Notes: generated by a model from the sequence alone, not told the origin. DNA of 64,000 nucleotides from an uncultured Massilia sp. (GCF_913773735.1 NZ_CAJYEB010000037.1:124001-188000), one strand, 5' to 3'; shown: positions 1 to 8,629, counted from the stretch's first letter. Numbers and translations: made by a program.

Positions 1-1407
1 GCGCCACAGCGCCGGGTCCGCCATCGCGGCCACGTTCACCCGCATCATCGTCGACGGCAGCTGGCTGGGCGAGAACAGGCTGCCCGGCGCCAGCAGCAGG
101 CCGGCGTCCAGCGCGCGCGCGGCCAGCACGTTGGTGTCGCGCCCGCAGTCGACCCAGGCGAACATGCCGGCCGCCGGCGCCGGCCGCGGCGCCAGGCCCA
201 GCGCCTCGATCCGGCGCAGCACGCCCGGGCGCACCGCGTCCAGGCGCGCGCGGATGCGCTCGACGTGCTTGCGGTACAACCCCTCGGACAAGATCTTGTA
301 CACGACCCGCTCGCCGACCTCGCTGGTGGTGAGCGAGGCCAGCATCTTGCGGTCGGCGATGCGCTGGGCCAGCTCGCCCGAGGCCGCGACGAAGCCCACG
401 CGCAGGTTGGCCGCCAGCGACTTCGAAAAGCCGCCCAGGTAGATCGTGCGGCGCAGCTGGTCGAGCGCGGCCAGGCGCGTCACCGGCTGCACGGCGGCGC
501 CCGGGTGCAGGTCGCAGTACACGTCGTCCTCCACCACCACGATGTCGTGGCGCTCGGCGATGCGCAGCACCTGGAAGGCCTTGGCCGCCGACAGCGTGGT
601 CGAACTGGGGTTGTGCAGCACCGAGTTGATGACGTACAGGCGCGGCGCGTGCGCGGCGGCCAGCGCCTCGAGCCGCGCGAGGTCGGGACCGTCGGCCAGG
701 CGCGGCACGCCGACCACGCGCAGGCCCAGCGCGGCGAAGGAGCCGAACATCAGGAACCAGGCCGGATCGTCGACGAAGACGGTGTCGCCGGGACGGCAGA
801 ATTCGCGTGCCACCAGGTCCAGTCCCTGGGTCGCGCCCAGCGTGGTGACGATCTGCTCCGGGCCGGCCTCGATGTCCAGCTCGGCCAGCCGGCGCTGCAG
901 CTGCTGGCGCAGCGGCGCATAGCCTTGCGGCGCGCCGTAGTTGAGCAGCAGGTTGCCGGACTGGCGGCCGACGGCGCGCAGGGCCGCGGCGATGCCGGCG
1001 CCGTCCAGCCAGTCGGCCGGCAGCACGCCGGCGGCGCTGGACGGCTGGCCGGGCGACTGGCGGAACATGTTGCGGATCAGCCAGACCACGTCCAGCACCG
1101 GCGGCGCCGCCGCGCCGTCGTCCGCCGGGCGGCGCAGGCTGGCGTTCAGCGCCGAGCGCTCGCGCACGAAGAAGCCGGCGCCGCGGCGCGATTCCAGGTA
1201 CCCCTGCGCGACCAGCTTGTCGTAGCCGGCCACCACGGTGAACGGCGACACGCCGTGGTCGGCGGCGAAGCTGCGGATCGAGGGCATGCGCGCGCCGGCG
1301 CGCAGCTGGCGGTCGTCGATGCGCGCGGCGATCGAGCGCACGATCTGGTCGGGCAGCGATTCGCCGGATTCGCGCGACAGCAGGTGCAGCGGGGGTGTGT
1401 TGGTCAT
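1..1407 (-). CDS. MocR-family transcriptional regulator (GntR HTH + aminotransferase-like domain), 3' end cut by window
   Basis: 469 codons are visible from an ATG at 1407; the frame is still open at base 1, so the C-terminus is missing. The N-terminal ~75 residues form a GntR-type winged helix with the pattern LPDQIVRSIAARI...RMPSIRSFAADHGVS. From about residue 110 the protein is a fold-type I aminotransferase with the EDDVYCDLHPG segment and the PLP-lysine motif GGFSKSLAANLRVGF. MocR regulators normally sense PLP or an amino-acid/PLP adduct and act on a divergent neighbour, which here is the exporter/dehydratase/RidA group starting at 1517. Family assignment is firm; effector and target are inferred from position. 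Confidence 0.9.
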   Translation of the reverse strand, partial: MTNTPPLHLLSRESGESLPDQIVRSIAARIDDRQLRAGARMPSIRSFAADHGVSPFTVVAGYDKLVAQGYLESRRGAGFFVRERSALNASLRRPADDGAAAPPVLDVVWLIRNMFRQSPGQPSSAAGVLPADWLDGAGIAAALRAVGRQSGNLLLNYGAPQGYAPLRQQLQRRLAELDIEAGPEQIVTTLGATQGLDLVAREFCRPGDTVFVDDPAWFLMFGSFAALGLRVVGVPRLADGPDLARLEALAAAHAPRLYVINSVLHNPSSTTLSAAKAFQVLRIAERHDIVVVEDDVYCDLHPGAAVQPVTRLAALDQLRRTIYLGGFSKSLAANLRVGFVAASGELAQRIADRKMLASLTTSEVGERVVYKILSEGLYRKHVERIRARLDAVRPGVLRRIEALGLAPRPAPAAGMFAWVDCGRDTNVLAARALDAGLLLAPGSLFSPSQLPSTMMRVNVAAMADPALWR

Positions 1408-1415
1408 ATCGCCAG

Positions 1416-1479
1416 TACAGTACGCGGGTTGTCGAAAAAAGTGTAGCGGGACTGTATCGCCCATCGGGTCTAGCATAAT
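1416..1479 (+). promoter_or_regulatory. Divergent control region: inverted TACAGT / ACTGTA half-sites and a -10 element
   Basis: TACAGT (1416-1421) and ACTGTA (1451-1456) are perfect inverted half-sites 29 bases apart between the divergent MocR and exporter genes. CATAAT (1474-1479) is a good -10 hexamer for the rightward genes, and the right half-site lies exactly 17 bases upstream of it, in the -35 position. MocR proteins are known to bind repeats near the -35 of a divergent promoter, so this is a plausible operator. Binding is inferred. Confidence 0.5.
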
Positions 1480-1516
1480 CCTCGTCGCCCTTGACCGCAA
1501 CGCTACCGGAGATGCC

Positions 1517-2494
1517 ATGCGCACCGCTTCGACCACCGCCCCGGCCGCCGTACACCCTGCCGTACACCCTGCCGTACACCCTGCCATGCCCCCCGCCGCA
1601 GCGGCCGCCGGCCGCATGGCGGACGCCACCCGCGGCCTGCTGCTGGGCCTGGCCGGGGTCGCGCTGTTCAGCCTGACGCTGCCGATGACCCGCATGGCGG
1701 TGGCCGGGCTCGATCCGCTGTTCGTCACCTTCGGCCGCGCGCTCGGCGCCGCCGTGCTGGCGGCGGCGTGGCTGGCCTGGCGCCGCGCGCCGCTGCCGGG
1801 GCGCGCCGCGCTGCGGCCGCTGGCGCTGGTCGCGCTGGGCTGCGTGGTCGGTTTCCCGCTGCTGACTTCGCTGGCGCTGCGTTCGCTGCCGGCCGCGCAC
1901 GGCGCCGTGCTGACCGGCCTGCTGCCGCTGTGCACGGCGCTGTATGCGGCGCTGCGCGGCCACGAACGGCCCTCGGCCGGGTTCTGGCTGCTGTCCGCCG
2001 CCGGCGCCGGGCTGGTGGCCGCCTTCGCGCTGGTCCAGGGCGGCGGCAGCCTGCACCGGGCCGACCTGCTGGTGTTCGGCGCGCTGGCGCTGGCCGCCAT
2101 GGGTTACGCCGAGGGCGGGCGCCTGGCGCGCACGCTGGGCGGCGAAGCCGTGATCTGCTGGGCGCTGGTGCTGGCCGCGGCGCCGTCGGCGGCCCTGCTG
2201 GCCGTGCTGGGTCCCGGGCACCTGGCCGGGCTGGCGCAGGCCGGCGCGGGCGCGTGGCTCGCGTTCGGCTACGTGACGGCGTTCTCGATGTTCATCGGCT
2301 TCTTTTTCTGGTACCGCGGCATGGCGCTGGGCGGCGTGGCCCGCGTCGGCCAGGTGCAACTGCTGCAGCCCTTCCTGTCGCTGGGCGGCGCCGCCCTGCT
2401 GCTGGGCGAGCCGCTGACCCCGGTCCACTGCGCGTTCGCGCTGGCCGTGGTCGCCGTGGTGGCGCTGGGGCGCCGCGCCCGGGTGCGCCAATGA
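1517..2494 (+). CDS. DMT-superfamily (EamA) membrane exporter
   Basis: 325 residues, with about ten hydrophobic segments and the two-halved architecture of EamA/RhaT transporters (first helix after residue ~38 in RGLLLGLAGVALFSLTLP; last helices end at the C-terminus). Such proteins export amino acids or metabolites across the inner membrane. The ATG at 1517 follows a GGAG motif. The cytoplasmic N-terminus is unusual: it carries three exact 12-base repeats encoding AVHP. A later start near 1585 would skip them. It is divergent from the MocR gene and 40 bases before the dehydratase, so co-transcription is likely. The substrate is unknown; an amino acid or dehydratase product is a guess. Confidence 0.85.
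   Translation: MRTASTTAPAAVHPAVHPAVHPAMPPAAAAAGRMADATRGLLLGLAGVALFSLTLPMTRMAVAGLDPLFVTFGRALGAAVLAAAWLAWRRAPLPGRAALRPLALVALGCVVGFPLLTSLALRSLPAAHGAVLTGLLPLCTALYAALRGHERPSAGFWLLSAAGAGLVAAFALVQGGGSLHRADLLVFGALALAAMGYAEGGRLARTLGGEAVICWALVLAAAPSAALLAVLGPGHLAGLAQAGAGAWLAFGYVTAFSMFIGFFFWYRGMALGGVARVGQVQLLQPFLSLGGAALLLGEPLTPVHCAFALAVVAVVALGRRARVRQ
1547..1582 (+). repeat. Three exact tandem copies of a 12-base repeat (gccgtacaccct)
   Basis: Copies lie at 1547-1558, 1559-1570 and 1571-1582, followed by a partial copy. The unit keeps the reading frame and encodes Ala-Val-His-Pro in the N-terminal extension of the EamA exporter, so changes in copy number would alter protein length without a frameshift. 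Confidence 0.9.
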
Positions 2495-2534
2495 CCCCGT
2501 TACCCTTCCCGTTCCCACCCACTGGAGAGCCCGC

Positions 2535-3533
2535 ATGTCCCTGCCCGACCTTGCCGATATCGAAGACGCCGCCCACCTGGTCTACGGCGCCATGGCGCCG
2601 ACCCCGCAATACCGCTGGCCCCTGCTGGACGAGGCCCTGGGCGTGGAAGCCTGGGTCAAGCACGAGAACCACGCGCCGACCGGCGCCTTCAAGGTGCGCG
2701 GCGGCCTCGTCTACCTGGACCGCCTGCTGCGGCGCGAGCGCGGCGGCCTGGCGGGCGTGATCGCCGCCACCCGCGGCAACCACGGCCAGTCGGTCGCGTT
2801 CGCGGCGCGCCGCCACGGCATCGCGGCCACCATTGTGGTCCCGCATGGCAACAGCAGCGAGAAGAACGCGGCGATGCGCGCGTTCGGCGCCCGGCTGGTC
2901 GAGTACGGGGCCGAGTTCCAGGAAAGCCGCGAGCATGCCATCGCGCTGGCCCGGCGCGACGGCCTGCACATGGTGCCCTCGTACCACCCGGACCTGGTGG
3001 CGGGCGTCGCCACCGGCTGGCTGGAATTCTTCCGCGCGCAGCCCGGCCTGGACGTGGTCCTGGTGCCGGTCGGCCAGGGCTCCGGCTTCTGCGCCGCGGC
3101 GGCCGCGCGCGCCGCGCTGGGGCTGACGGTGCGGCTGGTCGGCGTGGTGTCGGCGCAGGCGCCCGGCTACCTGCTGTCGTTCCGCGCCGGCCGCGCGGTG
3201 GCGGCGCCGGTATCGACCGTGCTGGCCGACGGCCTGGCCTGCCGCGTGCCCGAACCGCAGTCGCTGCAGGTGGTGCTGGACCAGGCGGACGACGTGGTCG
3301 CGGTGGACGACGACGAGGTGGCGCACGCGATGCGCCTGTACTACCGCTGCACCCACAACCTGGCCGAGGGCGCCGGCGCGGCCGCGCTGGCCGCCGCGCT
3401 GCAGTTGCGCGCGAACGGACGGCTGGACGGCGCCAGGATCGGCCTGCCGCTCAGCGGCGGCAACGTCGATGCCGCCCTGTTCGCACCGGTGCTGGCCGCG
3501 GGGACGTACAATACCGGCTCTTTCAAGCCATGA
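2535..3533 (+). CDS. PLP-dependent threonine/serine dehydratase-like enzyme
   Basis: 332 residues of the fold-type II (tryptophan synthase beta) family. The PLP lysine is K53 in PTGAFKVRGG, the phosphate/substrate loop is TRGNHGQSVAFAA (around residue 77), and the C-terminal SGGNVD motif matches threonine dehydratases. There is no C-terminal ACT regulatory domain, so it resembles short catabolic or biodegradative dehydratases rather than IlvA. The start at 2535 follows GGAG. Its stop overlaps the first possible start of the RidA gene, so the two are coupled. This fits the chemistry: the dehydratase releases a reactive enamine and RidA hydrolyses it. Exact substrate (Thr, Ser or a hydroxy-amino acid) is not decided by sequence. 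Confidence 0.87.
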   Translation: MSLPDLADIEDAAHLVYGAMAPTPQYRWPLLDEALGVEAWVKHENHAPTGAFKVRGGLVYLDRLLRRERGGLAGVIAATRGNHGQSVAFAARRHGIAATIVVPHGNSSEKNAAMRAFGARLVEYGAEFQESREHAIALARRDGLHMVPSYHPDLVAGVATGWLEFFRAQPGLDVVLVPVGQGSGFCAAAAARAALGLTVRLVGVVSAQAPGYLLSFRAGRAVAAPVSTVLADGLACRVPEPQSLQVVLDQADDVVAVDDDEVAHAMRLYYRCTHNLAEGAGAAALAAALQLRANGRLDGARIGLPLSGGNVDAALFAPVLAAGTYNTGSFKP

Positions 3534-3550
3534 ACCACATTGGGGAAACC

Positions 3551-4012
3551 ATGTCCGTCTACGACAAACTCAAGGAAAAGAACATCACCCTGGCCGCACC
3601 GGCCACCCCGGCCGCCGCCTACGTCATGTACGTGCAGACCGGCAACCTGGTCTTCGTGTCCGGCCACATCGCCAAGAATGCGGACGGTTCCGTCAACACC
3701 GGCATCCTGGGCCGCGACAAGACCACCGAGCAGGGCCAGGACGCCGCGCGCTCGGTCGCCATCGACCTGATCGGCACGCTGCAGGAAGCCTGCGGCGGCG
3801 ACCTGCTGCGCGTCAAGCGCATCGTCAAGGTGATGAGCCTGGTCGCCTCGACCCCGGACTACAACGAGCAGCACCTGGTCACCAACGGCTGCTCGGAACT
3901 GATCGGCGAGATCTTCGGCGATGCCGGCAAGCACGCCCGCTCGGCCTTCGGCGTTGCGTCCTTGCCGCGCGGCACCTGCGTCGAGATCGAACTGATCGCG
4001 GAAATCGCTTAA
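3551..4012 (+). CDS. RidA family (YjgF/YER057c/UK114) enamine/imine deaminase
   Basis: 153 residues from the ATG at 3551, chosen because GGGGAA lies just upstream; an in-frame ATG at 3530 overlapping the previous stop is also possible. The family arginine is in LPRGTCVEIELIAEIA at the C-terminus, and the NLVFVSGHIAKN segment is typical of the UK114-like-2 subgroup. RidA proteins hydrolyse the 2-aminoacrylate or 2-aminocrotonate released by PLP dehydratases and so protect other PLP enzymes. Being directly behind a dehydratase supports that role here. Confidence 0.93.
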   Translation: MSVYDKLKEKNITLAAPATPAAAYVMYVQTGNLVFVSGHIAKNADGSVNTGILGRDKTTEQGQDAARSVAIDLIGTLQEACGGDLLRVKRIVKVMSLVASTPDYNEQHLVTNGCSELIGEIFGDAGKHARSAFGVASLPRGTCVEIELIAEIA

Positions 4013-4035
4013 TCTGTCGGCAGTACCCGAACGGG

Positions 4036-4063
4036 GGCCTGCCCACCAGGCGGGCTCTTTATT
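4036..4063 (+). terminator. Rho-independent terminator after the exporter-dehydratase-RidA group
   Basis: A seven-pair stem (GCCTGCC at 4037-4043 with GGCGGGC at 4049-4055, one G-U pair) encloses a five-base loop and is followed by TCTTTATT. It lies 24 bases after the RidA stop and separates that group from the next promoter. Confidence 0.7.
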
Positions 4064-4093
4064 GAAAGCCGCCTACCCAGCGTGCCTTATAAT
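4062..4093 (+). promoter_or_regulatory. Promoter with consensus -10 (TATAAT) for the aminotransferase gene
   Basis: TATAAT at 4088-4093 is a perfect -10 hexamer 36 bases before the start codon. TTGAAA at 4062-4067 is a fair -35 hexamer, but the 20-base spacer is longer than optimal, so the true -35 may be weak or activator-assisted. Confidence 0.55.
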
Positions 4094-4129
4094 GACCGAC
4101 ACCCTAGCGGTCCTTCCTGTGAGACAAGT

Positions 4130-5323
4130 ATGAAAATCGAAAATCCCAATCCCATCCAGTGGCAGTTCTCGGAGCGTGCCCAGCAGCTGCAAAGCTCGGC
4201 CATCCGCGAGATCCTGAAGATCACCCAGCGTCCGGAAATCATTTCCTTCGCCGGCGGCCTGCCCTCCCCGGCCACCTTCCCCGTCGACGTCATGAAAGCC
4301 GCCTACGACAAGGTGCTGACCGAGACCGGCAAGCAGGCCCTGCAGTACGGCCCGACCGACGGCTATGCCCCGCTGCGCGAGTGGATTGCGAATTCCCTGT
4401 CCACGGAAGGCACGACGATCCTGCCCGAGCAGATCCTGATGGTGTCCGGCTCGCAGCAGGCGCTGGACCTGCTGGGCAAGGTGCTGATCGACGAAGGCAG
4501 CCCGGTGCTGGTCGAGACCCCGTCCTACCTGGGCGCGCTGCAGGCCTTCTCGGTGTACCGCCCCGAATTCCGCTCGGTCCAGACCGACGAGCACGGCCTG
4601 GTACCCGCCTCGATCGCCGGCATGGCCGACGGCGCCCGCCTGCTGTACTCGCTGCCGAACTTCCAGAACCCGACCGGCCGCTCGCTGTCGCTGGAACGCC
4701 GCCAGGAACTGGTCGAGACCTGCGCCCGCCTGGGCCTTCCGCTGATCGAGGACGATCCGTACGGCGCGCTGTCGTACAAGGGCGAGCCGATGCCGCGCAT
4801 GGTGTCGATGAACCCGGACGGCGTGATCTACATGGGCTCGTTCTCCAAGGTGCTGACCCCGGGCATCCGCCTGGGCTACGTCTGCGCCCCGCTGCCGCTG
4901 GTGCGCCGCCTCGAGCTGGCCAAGCAGGCCGCCGACCTGCACACCGCCCAGATCACCCAGATGGTCGTGCACGAAGTCGTCAAGGACGGCTTCCTGGACC
5001 GCCACATCCCGACCATCCGCACCCTGTACGCCAACCAGTGCCAGGTGATGCTGGACGCGATGGCCGAGCACTTCCCGGAAGGCGTCACCTGGACCCGTCC
5101 GGAAGGCGGCATGTTCATCTGGGTCGACCTGCCCAAGCAGATCGACGCCACCAAGCTGCTCGACCAGGCGATCGCCGCGCGCGTGGCCTTCGTGCCGGGC
5201 GCGCCGTTCTACGCCAACCAGCCGGAAACCAACACGCTGCGCCTGTCCTTCGTGACCGTGCCGCCGGAGCGCATCCGCGAGGGCATCGCCACCCTGGGCC
5301 AGCTGATCAAGTCGCAGCTCTGA
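4130..5323 (+). CDS. PLP-dependent aminotransferase, class I/II (2-aminoadipate/aromatic type)
   Basis: 397 residues from the ATG at 4130, preceded by a GAGA ribosome-binding motif. It shows the N-terminal ISFAGGLPSPATFP segment, the EDDPYGALSY motif and the PLP lysine in MGSFSKVLTPGIRLGY. This is the LysN/ARO8-like subgroup that transaminates 2-aminoadipate, aromatic or branched-chain amino acids. It has the same fold as the MocR C-terminal domain but no HTH, so it is an enzyme. It has its own promoter after a terminator and is probably not in the RidA operon. Substrate is not determinable from sequence alone. Confidence 0.87.
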   Translation: MKIENPNPIQWQFSERAQQLQSSAIREILKITQRPEIISFAGGLPSPATFPVDVMKAAYDKVLTETGKQALQYGPTDGYAPLREWIANSLSTEGTTILPEQILMVSGSQQALDLLGKVLIDEGSPVLVETPSYLGALQAFSVYRPEFRSVQTDEHGLVPASIAGMADGARLLYSLPNFQNPTGRSLSLERRQELVETCARLGLPLIEDDPYGALSYKGEPMPRMVSMNPDGVIYMGSFSKVLTPGIRLGYVCAPLPLVRRLELAKQAADLHTAQITQMVVHEVVKDGFLDRHIPTIRTLYANQCQVMLDAMAEHFPEGVTWTRPEGGMFIWVDLPKQIDATKLLDQAIAARVAFVPGAPFYANQPETNTLRLSFVTVPPERIREGIATLGQLIKSQL

Positions 5324-5398
5324 TCCGCCGGGCCGCCCTGCGCGCGCGCCGCCCTGGCCCGCGCGCGGGGCCCGGCCCCGCCTCGCCGAAGTGACACA

Positions 5399-5428
5399 GA
5401 CAAATGTTTAAATGGATGAACATTTGTC
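5399..5428. promoter_or_regulatory. Palindrome GACAAATGTT / AACATTTGTC (10-base arms) upstream of the diguanylate cyclase
   Basis: Perfect 10-base arms at 5399-5408 and 5419-5428 are separated by 10 AT-rich bases, in the 223-base gap before the GGDEF gene. There is no T-run, so it looks more like a regulator binding site than a terminator. No known regulator is assigned. Confidence 0.5.
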
Positions 5429-5546
5429 GGTTGCGCGGAAGTCACAAATTTTGCTTATAGACAAGCAACTATTTGAACAAATTCATGCATCACAGGTGTA
5501 TGATTTTGGTCGCCTCCCTATCCGGGCGGCTTCCATGAGGCAAAGT

Positions 5547-6881
5547 ATGACCAATCCCGCAACCGCGCTGCCAGCCGAGCTGCGCAAGCCTGCCATCCTC
5601 ATTGTCGACGACGCGCCCGACAACCTCGGAACGCTGCGCACGATCCTGCTGAACCAGGGCTACCAGACCTTCGTCGCCACCTCCGGGGAGCGGGCGCTGG
5701 ACCTCGCCCGACGCATCCTGCCGGACCTGGTGCTGCTGGACGTCGTCATGCCCGGCATCGACGGCCTCGAGACCTGCCGCCGCCTGAAGGCCCATCCGGC
5801 CACCGCGCGCATCCCGGTGATCTTCATGAGCGCGCGCGGCGAGACCGACGACATCGTCGCCGGCTTCGACACCGGCGCCGCCGACTACATCCCCAAGCCG
5901 CTGCGCCTGGAAGAAGTGTGCGCGCGCGTGCGCGCCCAGTTGCGCCTGAGCCGCTCCAGCGACACGCACGAGCAGGCCGACCGCCTGCGCATGATCGTCG
6001 ACAGCATGGACCAGGGCCTGCTGATCCTGGAACGCTGCGGGCGCATCCAGTACGCCAACCCGGCCTGCGACCGCTACCTGGGCCATGCGCCGGAAGCGCT
6101 GGTGGGCCGCTCGCTGGCCGACCTGCTGGTGCGCGCCGAGGGCGCGCCCGCCTGCGCCGCCATGGAGGCCATCGGCGGCCACGGCACGCGCGAAGTGAAC
6201 ATCCGCCACCGCGACGGCGGCGTGCGCGCGATGGACCTGACCATGACGCCGATGCACGCGCAGGACGGCCTGTTCGTCGCCCTGCTGCACGACATCAGCC
6301 ACCACAAGCAGTTCGAGGACGCGCTGCAGCGCGCCGCCATGCTCGATCCGCTGACCAAGATCGCCAACCGGCGCCATTTCGACACGTTCATGGAAAAGGA
6401 GTGGCAGCGCGCGGCGCGCAACGGCGAGCCGCTGTCGCTGCTGGTGCTGGACGTCGACCATTTCAAGCAGTACAACGACACCCTCGGCCACGCCGCCGGC
6501 GACGCCTGCCTGCAGCAGGTGGCGCAGGCGCTGGAGGCGCACGCGCCGCGCGCGACCGACCTGGCGGCGCGCTACGGCGGCGAGGAATTCGTGGTGCTGC
6601 TCGCCGACACCCCGGCCGGCCCGGCCGCGCGCCTGGCCGAACGGATCCGCGCGGCGGTCGAGGCGCTCGACGTGCCGAACCCGCGCGGCGGCGCGGCGCC
6701 GGCGCTGACCGTGTCGATCGGCGTGGCCACCATCGTGCCGACCGCGCGCGACCAGATCGAGACCCTGTTCGTCTGCGCCGACCGGGCCATGTACGCGGCC
6801 AAGGCCGCCGGCCGCAACCGCGTCGAGACGGCGCTGCTGGGCCCGGCGTGGGACGTCGTGAAGGACACGGCGCTGTACTAG
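5547..6881 (+). CDS. Response regulator diguanylate cyclase (REC-PAS-GGDEF)
   Basis: 444 residues from the ATG at 5547, chosen because GAGG lies six bases upstream; 5535 is an in-frame alternative. The receiver domain (residues ~15-130) has the DD pair at 21-22 and phospho-acceptor D65 in LVLLDVVMPG. A PAS domain follows (about 150-260). The GGDEF domain has an intact GGEEF active site at 344-348, and RATD lies five residues before it, matching the inhibitory RxxD I-site. It should make c-di-GMP in response to phosphorylation by an unlinked kinase. Its stop overlaps the stop of the convergent kinase gene by four bases. Confidence 0.92.
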   Translation: MTNPATALPAELRKPAILIVDDAPDNLGTLRTILLNQGYQTFVATSGERALDLARRILPDLVLLDVVMPGIDGLETCRRLKAHPATARIPVIFMSARGETDDIVAGFDTGAADYIPKPLRLEEVCARVRAQLRLSRSSDTHEQADRLRMIVDSMDQGLLILERCGRIQYANPACDRYLGHAPEALVGRSLADLLVRAEGAPACAAMEAIGGHGTREVNIRHRDGGVRAMDLTMTPMHAQDGLFVALLHDISHHKQFEDALQRAAMLDPLTKIANRRHFDTFMEKEWQRAARNGEPLSLLVLDVDHFKQYNDTLGHAAGDACLQQVAQALEAHAPRATDLAARYGGEEFVVLLADTPAGPAARLAERIRAAVEALDVPNPRGGAAPALTVSIGVATIVPTARDQIETLFVCADRAMYAAKAAGRNRVETALLGPAWDVVKDTALY

Positions 6882-8440
6882 GGCTGGGGATACCCCGTGA
6901 TGGCCGCGATCTCGTCGTACAAGGGCTTGAGGCGCGCGTACATGCGCAGGTAGACGCGCCGGTACAGCCGCTCGTACAGCGCGCTGTGCGCCGGCACCGG
7001 CTCGAACACCCTGGCCGCGCGCGTCATCTCCCCCACCGCCGCCGCCACGTCGCGGTGCAGGCCCAGCCCGACGGCCGCGGCGATCGCGGCGCCCAGGCCC
7101 GAGGTCTCGTGCACGTGCGGGCGCGCCGCCGGCAGGCCGAACACGTCGGCCGTGAGCTGCAGCGCGCAGTCGCTCTGCGCGCCGCCGCCCGCCACGCGCA
7201 GCCCCGTCACCCGGGCGCCGCCGCGCCGCTCGATGCGCTCCAGGCCCTCGCGCAGGGCGTACGCCACCCCTTCCAGGATCGCCCGGTAGACGTGCGCGCG
7301 CCCGTGCACGTCGCCGAAGCCGACCACGGCGCCCTTGGCCTCGCGTCCCGGCACGCGGATGCCCGGGGTCCAGTAGGGCTGCAGCACCAGGCCCATGGAA
7401 CCCGGCGGCACCGTGTCCGCCAGCGCGTCGAACAGGTGCTCCGGGGCGAGGTCCTCGCGCAGCGCGCGCTGCTGTTCGGGATGGCCGAACTCGCGCTTGA
7501 ACCACTCGACCATCCAGTAGCCGCGGAACACCTGCGCCTCGCAGTTCCAGGCGCCCGGCACGGCGGCCGGGAACGCCGGCACGAAGCGCGCGGCTTCGAC
7601 GTAGCGCGGGCCGGTGACGTTGACGGTGGCGGTGGTGCCGTAGCTCAGGCAGGCGAGGTGCGGCGCGCTGCAGCCGGCGCCGAGCGCCTCGCAGGCCTTG
7701 TCGGCGGCGGCCGCCAGCAGCGGCGTGCCGGCCGGGATGCCGGTGGCGGCGGCGGCCTGCGCGGAAATCGCGCCCAGCAGCCCGCCCGGCGCCACCAGTT
7801 CCGGCAGCATCCGGGGTTCGAGCGCCAGCGCCTGCCATTTCCAGTCGCGCGGCCCGGCCCAGCACTGGCGCCGGTAGTCGAACGGGACATAGCCCACCTG
7901 GGACGCGCTGGAATCGGCGAAGCGCCCGCACAGGCGCCAGTTCAGGTAGCCGGACAGCAGCAGGAACTTGTCGGTGGCGCGCCATACCTCGGGCTGGTGC
8001 GCATGGATCCAGTTGATCTCGGCGGCGCTGCGGAAGGCGTCGACGGTGTCCTGCACGCCGGCGGCGCGAAACGCCGCCCGCCACCACCAGCGCAGCGGCG
8101 GGACGCTGGCGGCGCGGCGCTGGTCGAGCCAGGTGATGGCGGGGCGCAGCGCCCGCCCGGCGCGGTCCAGGTTGACGACCGTGCCGCGCTGCGTCGTCAG
8201 CGCCACGCCCTGGACGGCGTCGCGGCGCGCGCCGTCCTGCGCCCACAGCGCCCGGCAGGCGCGGCACAGCGCGTGCCAGTATGCCTCGGGGTCGTGCTCG
8301 GACCAGCCGGGCCGGGCGGCCACGTAGCCGTCGAGCGCCACGCGGGCCCCGGCCACCAGCCGCCCGCGCGGGTCGAACAGCAGCGCGCGCACGCTCTGCG
8401 TGCCGTTGTCGATGGCGAGGATCAGCGGCTCGGGCGTCAT
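6878..8440 (-). CDS. FGGY-family carbohydrate kinase
   Basis: 520 residues, the usual FGGY length. The N-terminal phosphate-1 motif LAIDNGTQSVRALLFD and the C-terminal adenosine motif VAGGGAQSDCALQLTADVF are both clear, and the ATPase-core segment SYGTTATVNVTG lies between them. Members phosphorylate sugars or polyols such as xylulose, ribulose, glycerol or autoinducer-2. No sugar transporter or isomerase adjoins it, so the substrate cannot be inferred. It is convergent with the diguanylate cyclase and divergent from the AraC regulator at 8630, which could control it. Confidence 0.88.
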   Translation of the reverse strand: MTPEPLILAIDNGTQSVRALLFDPRGRLVAGARVALDGYVAARPGWSEHDPEAYWHALCRACRALWAQDGARRDAVQGVALTTQRGTVVNLDRAGRALRPAITWLDQRRAASVPPLRWWWRAAFRAAGVQDTVDAFRSAAEINWIHAHQPEVWRATDKFLLLSGYLNWRLCGRFADSSASQVGYVPFDYRRQCWAGPRDWKWQALALEPRMLPELVAPGGLLGAISAQAAAATGIPAGTPLLAAAADKACEALGAGCSAPHLACLSYGTTATVNVTGPRYVEAARFVPAFPAAVPGAWNCEAQVFRGYWMVEWFKREFGHPEQQRALREDLAPEHLFDALADTVPPGSMGLVLQPYWTPGIRVPGREAKGAVVGFGDVHGRAHVYRAILEGVAYALREGLERIERRGGARVTGLRVAGGGAQSDCALQLTADVFGLPAARPHVHETSGLGAAIAAAVGLGLHRDVAAAVGEMTRAARVFEPVPAHSALYERLYRRVYLRMYARLKPLYDEIAAITGYPQP

Positions 8441-8534
8441 GCAGCCCGCGCGCCTGGCGCTTCCCGGTCCGGGGCCTTGCGCCCTCTCATCGTGTTCTCA
8501 TCCTCGATTCCGCGTCCGCGCGCTGGTTTGCCGT

Positions 8535-8540
8535 TATACT
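8535..8540 (+). promoter_or_regulatory. Possible -10 element (TATACT) before the AraC-type gene
   Basis: TATACT lies 90 bases upstream of the AraC start, in the 189-base gap shared with the divergent FGGY kinase. No convincing -35 hexamer is visible, as expected for an activator-dependent or weak promoter. Confidence 0.35.
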
Positions 8541-8629
8541 TCGGTGTGCTTTGCTGCCGAGCCCGCCTTCCGGACGGACGATGCGGCGGCACAGCATAAG
8601 CACCCCGGTCTTTCTCGTATTGCGGATTC

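Noticed and set aside
265..1446. A 393-codon plus-strand frame at the left edge
   Set aside because: The opposite strand encodes a clear MocR regulator with HTH and PLP motifs; the plus-strand product is compositionally biased without motifs.
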